Assembly: GCA_002868985.1 (NCBI GenBank)
Contig: PKTV01000146.1
Coordinates: forward strand, 1-11,611
Reading direction: 5' to 3'
DNA from: Desulfobacteraceae bacterium
GTDB taxonomy: Bacteria; Desulfobacterota; Desulfobacteria; Desulfobacterales; UBA11574
DNA: 11,611 nucleotides
The notes under the pieces were generated by a model. It was not told where the DNA came from. It saw nothing but the letters and a program-made list of their open reading frames with translations, and did no database searches. Each line of letters opens with the position of its first letter. Position 1 is the stretch's first letter. Made by a program: the position numbers and the translations under genes. Of this stretch, positions 6,736 through 11,611 are shown one piece after another.

Positions 6736-7689
6736 TTATCTCTGAATCCGCTCGATCTCGTCAAGAGTTTTTTGATATACGGAACTCATGGGACCACCCA
6801 AAGAAACCGCCTTGTTTGCGGCCGCCAATGCTTCCTTCTTTCGCCCTTGCTCAAAGAAAATCTGTGCAAGATTATTAAACGCCGGACCCGATTTTGGATG
6901 GTAACGGACGGCTTTTCTGAGAGCCTTTTCGGCATTTTCAAGATCTCCAAGGGCATAATAGCAATTACCAATACCGATAAACACAGTTAGACTTTTCGGC
7001 CATTGCTTCAGCGCTGTATGGTATCCATCGATGGCAGCCCGAAACTGACGGGCTTCTTCAAGCCCCAATAAAGCTTTTAGGAATAGATCTTTTTTAACCG
7101 TGGCAGGCAATTGATTTGATTGTAGAATTAAAAGACCCCAATAATTGCCTCGGGCCCAGGTTTTTTCAAAAACCTGAAAAGACATGAGTTTCCGGCGAAT
7201 ATTTCCTGAGCGAAGAATAACATATTTTTCAGACAAATCGTAGCCGACCACCACCGCATAATGCCAGACAGGATACCAGGACAACCCAAGATTTTGTAAA
7301 ATGATCACCGGATGCCCGGCAGCCACTTCAACGAACAGATCACTCAATCCCGTAAACACATATGCGATTCTGCCATTCCGGCGGACCGTGCTTACCATTG
7401 CCGATTGAAGGCTCCCTTTGCGTTCAGGTGTAAAGACCTCGGCGGTCAGATCTTCAGGAGAAATCAGCAGGCCGCTCCAGTCGAGTACCATTGCAAGTGC
7501 CGCAGGACCACACTGATATGCTTTCTGGGGATAAAACGGAATCGTTTCAATCTCAACTCGAGGGGGCACATTGCCTGCTTTTTCCAACATTACAGATTTA
7601 TTGAGACTGGCGCAGCTTGAAAGCAGAACAACGGTACAGCAAAGCAGTACAATGCATTTAAATTGCAAACATTTTTGGCAATTCGCCAT
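6736..7689 (-). CDS. Lipoprotein C39-like cysteine peptidase with TPR repeats (PA2778 family)
   Basis: The 317-residue protein begins with a lipoprotein signal peptide. A hydrophobic segment (12-23) ends in the lipobox LSSC, making Cys26 the lipidated residue; Ala at +2 does not suggest inner-membrane retention. Residues 47-190 form a C39-like papain-fold peptidase with Gln55, the nucleophile Cys60 in QCGPAALAMVL, His143 in WHYAVVVGYD and Asp151. From about 205 to 315 there are tetratricopeptide repeats, for example ALGDLENAEKALRKAVRYHP and the following AFNNLAQIFFEQGRKKEALA. C39 peptidases are usually cytoplasmic and fused to ABC exporters; this one should work in the periplasm on a membrane anchor. 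It starts 1 nt after the stop of the PA2779-like gene and has no Shine-Dalgarno sequence, so it depends on translation of that gene. The substrate is unknown; the upstream small protein is the obvious candidate. Confidence 0.88.
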   Translation of the reverse strand: MANCQKCLQFKCIVLLCCTVVLLSSCASLNKSVMLEKAGNVPPRVEIETIPFYPQKAYQCGPAALAMVLDWSGLLISPEDLTAEVFTPERKGSLQSAMVSTVRRNGRIAYVFTGLSDLFVEVAAGHPVIILQNLGLSWYPVWHYAVVVGYDLSEKYVILRSGNIRRKLMSFQVFEKTWARGNYWGLLILQSNQLPATVKKDLFLKALLGLEEARQFRAAIDGYHTALKQWPKSLTVFIGIGNCYYALGDLENAEKALRKAVRYHPKSGPAFNNLAQIFFEQGRKKEALAAANKAVSLGGPMSSVYQKTLDEIERIQR

Positions 7690-7690
7690 A

Positions 7691-8110
7691 CTATTTGCTG
7701 GAGGGATGTTTCACAAACGTAAAAATGTCAGTATAGCCCAAAATATCCGTGATCAAAAGGACAATAAAGATAATCACCGCAGTCCCCATAATAACGCCAA
7801 ATGTGCTACCACCGGCAGGAAGCTGATCCATTTTATCGGCAATCTGCATGATTTCTGCATCGGAGAGACTGTCGACGCGGGCTGTTGCTTCTACAGGGCT
7901 GATCCCCTGGGCCATCATTATGGCCTTGACATCTTCCCTTTTTAAAAATTGATTGAGGTTTTCACGTACGTTTTTTGCCGTCGACAGCGTCAGCACCGTT
8001 TCCGTTCTTACCATAGCCGCCTGAACCGTCTGCACCGGCATACTCATCAGCACCATGGTCATCGTAACAAAACAACAGACATACTTGGCAAAGCGACGGT
8101 CTCCAAACAT
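7691..8110 (-). CDS. Small exported membrane protein of the PA2779 family, function unknown
   Basis: This 139-residue protein resembles the uncharacterised PA2779 family, which I recall as a frequent neighbour of PA2778-type peptidases. It has a Sec signal peptide (hydrophobic 11-24, cleavage near VQA, residue 31), a soluble mainly helical segment (about 33-97) including LNQFLKREDVKAIMMAQGIS and SLSDAEIMQIADKMDQ, then PAGG (98-101), a membrane helix at about 105-122 and a short tail ending in HPSSK. The Gly-Gly pair lies directly before the hydrophobic helix. The start ATG has a strong GGAGGTG 5 nt upstream, much better than its neighbours, and the peptidase gene follows after 1 nt. I infer a periplasm-facing, membrane-anchored protein that may be cut by that peptidase. 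No enzymatic motif is seen. Confidence 0.85.
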   Translation of the reverse strand: MFGDRRFAKYVCCFVTMTMVLMSMPVQTVQAAMVRTETVLTLSTAKNVRENLNQFLKREDVKAIMMAQGISPVEATARVDSLSDAEIMQIADKMDQLPAGGSTFGVIMGTAVIIFIVLLITDILGYTDIFTFVKHPSSK

Positions 8111-8175
8111 ATTACACCTCCGAAAAAAATTGTTTTTGACTTTTTCTTGAATATCTAAGTTTATCTTGGCTAATG

Positions 8176-8202
8176 TTTATAACGAACTGTATTCAAAAGC
8201 AA
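8176..8202 (-). promoter_or_regulatory. Candidate promoter for the PA2779/PA2778 pair
   Basis: On the minus strand TTGCTT (8202-8197) is followed after 15 nt by TATAAA (8181-8176), about 65 nt upstream of the PA2779-like start. The -10 box is good (five of six), but the spacing is short for a sigma70 promoter. No sigma54-type GG/GC pair with correct spacing was seen nearby. Confidence 0.22.
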
Positions 8203-8217
8203 GTGATTATCATTGAG
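8199..8217 (-). promoter_or_regulatory. Candidate Fur-like operator upstream of the PA2779/PA2778 pair
   Basis: The minus strand matches 13 of 19 positions of the Fur box GATAATGATAATCATTATC, including an unbroken 11-nt core AATGATAATCA. It lies about 90 nt upstream of the PA2779-like ATG and overlaps the -35 region of the candidate promoter, where a repressor would act. The right half of the palindrome is poor, and AT-rich spacers give such matches by chance, so this is a lead only. Confidence 0.25.
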
Positions 8218-8438
8218 TCATGCCCCATTTCATGACATTTATAGAAATCGTTTTCGGGAATTTTTAACAACAAAATCAAACCAATGACGGAATTAAAGCG
8301 TCTAAACCCGGTTTTTTTCAATTCTATAGCAATATCCCTTTAATCTCTGTTATGATCGTTTTGTTTCAGACCAAGTTTTTAATATCCTAAGACGGTGGAT
8401 GCAGCGATTTAGTTTACAAAAATAAAAAAAATCATAAT

Positions 8439-9530
8439 TCAAATTTTTTCCACAACATTTTCAATAACATTTAGTGCCTGTTTGACAAGTTCCATATCCG
8501 CCTGGGTGCCCATATGCCCCAGTCTAAAGACTTTGCCGACCATGGGCCCATAACTCCCACCCACCACAAGTCCTTGCTGTCGCAGTTGTAAGTTAAATTC
8601 CGGCCAGTCAACTCCGTCAGGGAGGTTGACGGCCGTAACCGTCGGAGACAGTACAGCATCCGAAGCCGGAAAAAGCGACAACCCCATCTTTATTATTTTG
8701 TTGCGGCAAAATTCAGCAACCTTTTCATGCCTGGCGAAACTGTTGTCCAATCCCTCATTCAGAATCAACTCGGCTCCGGCGTTAAGACCCGCAACACCTT
8801 GCCAATTTGGCGTATAAGGAAAATAATGTGCTGCCTGTGCCTTATAAAACGGTTTCAAGGCATCATACCCCACATAATTGACGTTGTGAATGATGTCCCA
8901 TGCGGATTCACTCACCGATAAAAAGGCCATGTCCGGCAGAGAAGACAAACACTTCTGGGAACCGCCCAGGCAAAGGTCAATGTTCCACTCATCGCTTAAA
9001 ACGGGCGAACCCCCGGCACTGGCCACGGCATCCACATACAGGAGGGGAACGTTATGGCGTCGTTTCAGTCGTCCCAATTCAGCAATGGGATTTAAAGTGC
9101 CGGATGGGGTTTCGCAGTGAACCACGGTAATCATTTTCGGCTTGAATTGAACAATGGCGGCCTCAATTTCGGACATATCCGAAATGGTTTCATTATACGG
9201 CAAACGTATTTTATTTACGTCGGCACCAATGGAAAGCGCCATGTCGCCGATACCGTCGCCAAAAACACCGGTGGCGATGGTCAATACGCCGTCTCCAGGG
9301 AGAAGACAGCTTTTCAAGGCACTCCACAATGCCAGCATGCCTTCCCCGGACTGAATGACGACACGGTTTTTGGTGCAGAGAATCATTTTCAGGTTGGATT
9401 CCGTCTTGTTGTATAATTCCAGAAATTCGGCTTCCAAATCCGCGGATCCAAAATTGGTCTGATAAGCATCCAGCACCGTTTGCGGCAATTTAACCGGTCC
9501 GGGAACCATTGGAATAGGATATGTTTCCAT
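8439..9530 (-). CDS. Class V PLP-dependent aminotransferase (serine/alanine-glyoxylate type)
   Basis: The 363-residue protein is a complete fold-type I PLP enzyme of the PucG/serine-pyruvate aminotransferase group. It starts with the typical MVPGPVKLP segment. The cofactor-forming lysine is Lys193 in GGSQKCLSS, Asp167 in YVDAVAS pairs with the pyridine nitrogen, and HCETPSGTLNPI (139-150) and the C-terminal RLGHMG with Arg336, which should hold the substrate carboxylate, are present. Such enzymes exchange amino groups between serine, alanine or related donors and glyoxylate or pyruvate; the exact pair cannot be read from sequence. It is cytosolic, with no signal peptide. The ATG has AGGA about 8 nt upstream. 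It lies 111 bp downstream of the Omp85-type gene and 328 bp upstream of the PA2779-like gene, so it may be its own transcription unit; no functional link to the neighbours is evident. Confidence 0.92.
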   Translation of the reverse strand: METYPIPMVPGPVKLPQTVLDAYQTNFGSADLEAEFLELYNKTESNLKMILCTKNRVVIQSGEGMLALWSALKSCLLPGDGVLTIATGVFGDGIGDMALSIGADVNKIRLPYNETISDMSEIEAAIVQFKPKMITVVHCETPSGTLNPIAELGRLKRRHNVPLLYVDAVASAGGSPVLSDEWNIDLCLGGSQKCLSSLPDMAFLSVSESAWDIIHNVNYVGYDALKPFYKAQAAHYFPYTPNWQGVAGLNAGAELILNEGLDNSFARHEKVAEFCRNKIIKMGLSLFPASDAVLSPTVTAVNLPDGVDWPEFNLQLRQQGLVVGGSYGPMVGKVFRLGHMGTQADMELVKQALNVIENVVEKI

Positions 9531-9641
9531 AATCTAATCCTTTATTTTTTGAAATAGTTTAGTCCTACGAAACAAATCGATTTCAAGAAGCTTTTGGTAT
9601 GATAAAAGGTTGCAATTATTTCCGGTTTCGTCAATTGTCTG

Positions 9642-11611
9642 TTAAAATCTAAACCCTATTGTAAAATGAAACCGGCCCGCGCTTTCATCAGGTTTTCTAT
9701 CCAGTTTGTGGCCGTAATAGACACCGATGGGGCCGATGGGCGTAAAATAGTGCAGCCCTGTTCCGACTGAAGAACGAAATCCATCCGTACCTTGGTCGAC
9801 AATAGCGTTTCTGACGCTGCCGATGTCGTAAAAAAAAGAAAGCTCGAAATCAGGTCCTAAGTCAATCCGGGTCTCTATATTACCCAAAATCGAAGTCAAC
9901 CCTCCTAAGGCCTTGCCGGCCAAGTCAAATCGAAGGAGGTTTTCGTCAAAACCCCGAACGGTGGATGTGCCGCCCAGAAAGAAAAACTGGTCTTCCGGTA
10001 TGGTGCTGGCGTCCTCAAAGGGGGTAATATCCCCGACCCGACCCCGCAGGGCAAAACTTAAGTTTTCTATGGGGGTATAATATTTTCGAACCTCGAAACG
10101 ATATCTAAAAAAATCATCCAGAGAGTTATTGATCCCTTTAGAAATATCTAAGAGTAAAGAAGAAAATAGCCCTTTTCTGGGTCGTACATAGGAATCTGTT
10201 GCATTATAAACAAGTGAGGGACTTATGGTCAGAATTTCTCTGGGCTCAAATCTATTTTCTTCATTGACCAAAATGGGTTCCGAATCGCGCGGGTAGTCCT
10301 TCTTGTAGGAATAAACAAAAGAAATGTCTGCGTTAAATTTTTTAAGAAACCTGCGGTTAAATGATAATGAAACGCCCCTTTCTCTGGTGCCGAAATTTGT
10401 ATTAAACTCTTCCCTGTCTTCAGCAAACAGGTTCATTGTCGACTTTATCTGGGTTCTCAGAAATCTGGGTTCAGTGATGCCCAGGTCTCCTCGGTACCCT
10501 ATCTGGCTGATTTCACCACCCGCCCAAATATCCTTGTTTAATCCAAAAAGGTTACGGTCGCCCGCCATAATGTTTGCAAAAAACCCCCTTTCAGTGTCAT
10601 ATCCTCCGCCGGTTTGAATATAGTAAGGTTTTTTCTCTTCCAATTCCAAAAGCAGATTTACCTTGTCCGCCGTTTCTTTTAACCCGAAAGTGTTAAAACG
10701 AACCGAATCAAATGCTTCGATGTCGCGGATATCGCGCTGGGATCTTAAAAATTTCTTCAGAGAAAACGGCTCTCCCGGATCGAGTTCAAGTTCATTATTT
10801 ATAACACGTTTTTTGGTGAGAAAATTCCCTGTATAAGCCACTTGCCCCATTCTCACAAAAGGCCCTTCGTCAACTTCATACATTACTGAAGCTTCGGTTT
10901 TGTCCTTACTGATGGCCGCGGATCCCTTTACCTTGACATGAGGGTAACCCTTTTCAGAGATCAGGGATGACAGGGTGTTTTCATCGCTGCGAATCATATA
11001 GTTTCGAAAAACGGACCCTTTTTTCAAAGTGATACCCTCACGGGCCTGAACGTCTGATAACACATTCAACCCATTGATTGTTGAGGATTTCACGTTTGTT
11101 TGAATCCCCTCTTCAATTTCAATCGTGATGTCGACATTCTGTTTTTTTTCTTTAATGCCTTTATCCAATTTTACCTGATCCTTCACTCCCGTGTTCATAT
11201 AACCTTGCTTGAGATAAAGCGACGTTATGGCGCGTTTATCCTCTTCCAAGGTTTCCTGAACGAACGCTCCGTTTGCGATAATTCCCGGTGTTCGGGTCAA
11301 CATCTGTTTTTTGATATTTTTTGAACCGATCACATTATTTCCTTTAAAACGGATTGAATTCACAATGTATTGTGAACCCTCATCAATTATAAAGCGGATG
11401 TTACGAACCGATTGACCTGCTTCTTGTTTTCTTTCAGATTTCATCTCTATACTGCAATCCGTATATCCTGCTTTAAGGTATTGTTTTTTTATTTTACGTA
11501 TACTTTTTTTTAGACCAAAATCCCTTTTGTTCCCCTCCTTAAACAGGATGAGATCTTTCTTTAACGTAAAATTCCAAAACGCCTTGTTGCCTTCAAATTC
11601 AATGTCATATC
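9642..11611 (-). CDS. BamA/TamA-family (Omp85) outer-membrane assembly protein, 5' end cut by the window edge
   Basis: The reading frame is open from the right edge to the TAA at 9644-9642, giving 655 visible residues; the ATG at 11444 is internal. The 55 residues before that ATG already look like a POTRA domain (FEGNKAFW near the edge, then YLKAGY). Three further POTRA-like units follow at about 81-148 (IRFKGNNVIG), 172-233 (INGLNVLSD) and 252-325 (VAYTGNFLTK). Residues 330-655 are the 16-strand barrel type, with the family's loop motif VRGF at 551-554 and a C-terminal beta-signal ending in FRF. The closing GPIGVYYGHKLDRKPDESAGRFHF is typical of Omp85 insertases. The protein helps fold or insert outer-membrane proteins. 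BamA has five POTRAs and TamA three; at least four visible units argue against a classic TamA, but the missing N-terminus prevents a firm choice. Confidence 0.92.
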   Translation of the reverse strand, partial: YDIEFEGNKAFWNFTLKKDLILFKEGNKRDFGLKKSIRKIKKQYLKAGYTDCSIEMKSERKQEAGQSVRNIRFIIDEGSQYIVNSIRFKGNNVIGSKNIKKQMLTRTPGIIANGAFVQETLEEDKRAITSLYLKQGYMNTGVKDQVKLDKGIKEKKQNVDITIEIEEGIQTNVKSSTINGLNVLSDVQAREGITLKKGSVFRNYMIRSDENTLSSLISEKGYPHVKVKGSAAISKDKTEASVMYEVDEGPFVRMGQVAYTGNFLTKKRVINNELELDPGEPFSLKKFLRSQRDIRDIEAFDSVRFNTFGLKETADKVNLLLELEEKKPYYIQTGGGYDTERGFFANIMAGDRNLFGLNKDIWAGGEISQIGYRGDLGITEPRFLRTQIKSTMNLFAEDREEFNTNFGTRERGVSLSFNRRFLKKFNADISFVYSYKKDYPRDSEPILVNEENRFEPREILTISPSLVYNATDSYVRPRKGLFSSLLLDISKGINNSLDDFFRYRFEVRKYYTPIENLSFALRGRVGDITPFEDASTIPEDQFFFLGGTSTVRGFDENLLRFDLAGKALGGLTSILGNIETRIDLGPDFELSFFYDIGSVRNAIVDQGTDGFRSSVGTGLHYFTPIGPIGVYYGHKLDRKPDESAGRFHFTIGFRF

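Larger units (their letters stand above)
8111..8438. other. Intergenic spacer between the aminotransferase and the PA2779-like gene
   Basis: This 328-bp, AT-rich stretch contains no credible ORF. Directly after the aminotransferase stop the minus strand is T-rich (about 8415-8432) but has no stable hairpin before it, so an intrinsic terminator is not supported. The half nearer the PA2779-like gene carries a Fur-like sequence (8199-8217), a possible promoter (8176-8202), and a 6-nt inverted repeat GTCATG/CATGAC (8217-8236). Confidence 0.65.

Noticed and set aside
8217..8236. Inverted repeat GTCATG/CATGAC with an 8-nt spacer
   Set aside because: Six-nt arms in a 328-bp spacer are easily found by chance, the arms do not extend, and it lies upstream of the best promoter candidate without other support.
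8410..8438. T-rich stretch after the aminotransferase stop as a terminator
   Set aside because: No GC-rich stem precedes the T residues on the minus strand, so it lacks the defining hairpin.
11442..11444. ATG taken as the start of the Omp85-type gene
   Set aside because: The same frame is open for 55 more codons to the window edge and those encode a POTRA-like sequence, so this Met is internal.

Overview
The window looks like chromosomal housekeeping DNA from an anaerobic Gram-negative bacterium, most likely a sulfate-reducer-type Desulfobacterota (former Deltaproteobacteria). That placement rests on gene order and protein style only; there is no rRNA or marker gene to fix it. Every supported gene lies on the minus strand, so the region is read from right to left. 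Both ends cut through a gene: an Omp85-family protein enters from the right edge, and a divergent polysaccharide deacetylase runs off the left edge.

Right part (11611-8439): the C-terminal 655 residues of a BamA/TamA-type outer-membrane assembly protein (at least four POTRA-like repeats and a beta-barrel), then a class V PLP-dependent aminotransferase of the serine/alanine-glyoxylate type. Middle (8438-6736): a 328-bp spacer with a possible Fur-like operator and promoter, then a tight two-gene unit. This encodes a small exported membrane protein (PA2779-like) and a lipoprotein C39-type cysteine peptidase with TPR repeats (PA2778-like). This pair is the least understood and most interesting part of the window: the small protein has a Gly-Gly motif just before its only late membrane helix, the kind of site C39 peptidases cut.

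Left part (6735-1): a 326-bp spacer with candidate promoters, a long hairpin and some very short ORFs precedes a six-gene run: TolC-type outer-membrane factor, FtsE, FtsX, an EnvC-like LytM factor, a CtpA-type S41 protease and the divergent polysaccharide deacetylase. Spacing is tight (a 4-nt overlap, 13 nt, an overlap, 65 nt, 3 nt), so it is probably one operon. FtsE and FtsX form the ABC-type regulator that controls cell-wall hydrolysis at the division site. The EnvC-like protein has lost several LytM zinc and catalytic residues, as expected of an amidase activator and not of an enzyme. CtpA-type proteases trim or degrade envelope proteins, including hydrolases in some bacteria. The theme is envelope remodelling during division. 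A TolC gene overlapping ftsE is the unusual part.

No tRNA, rRNA, CRISPR array, transposase or phage gene was seen.
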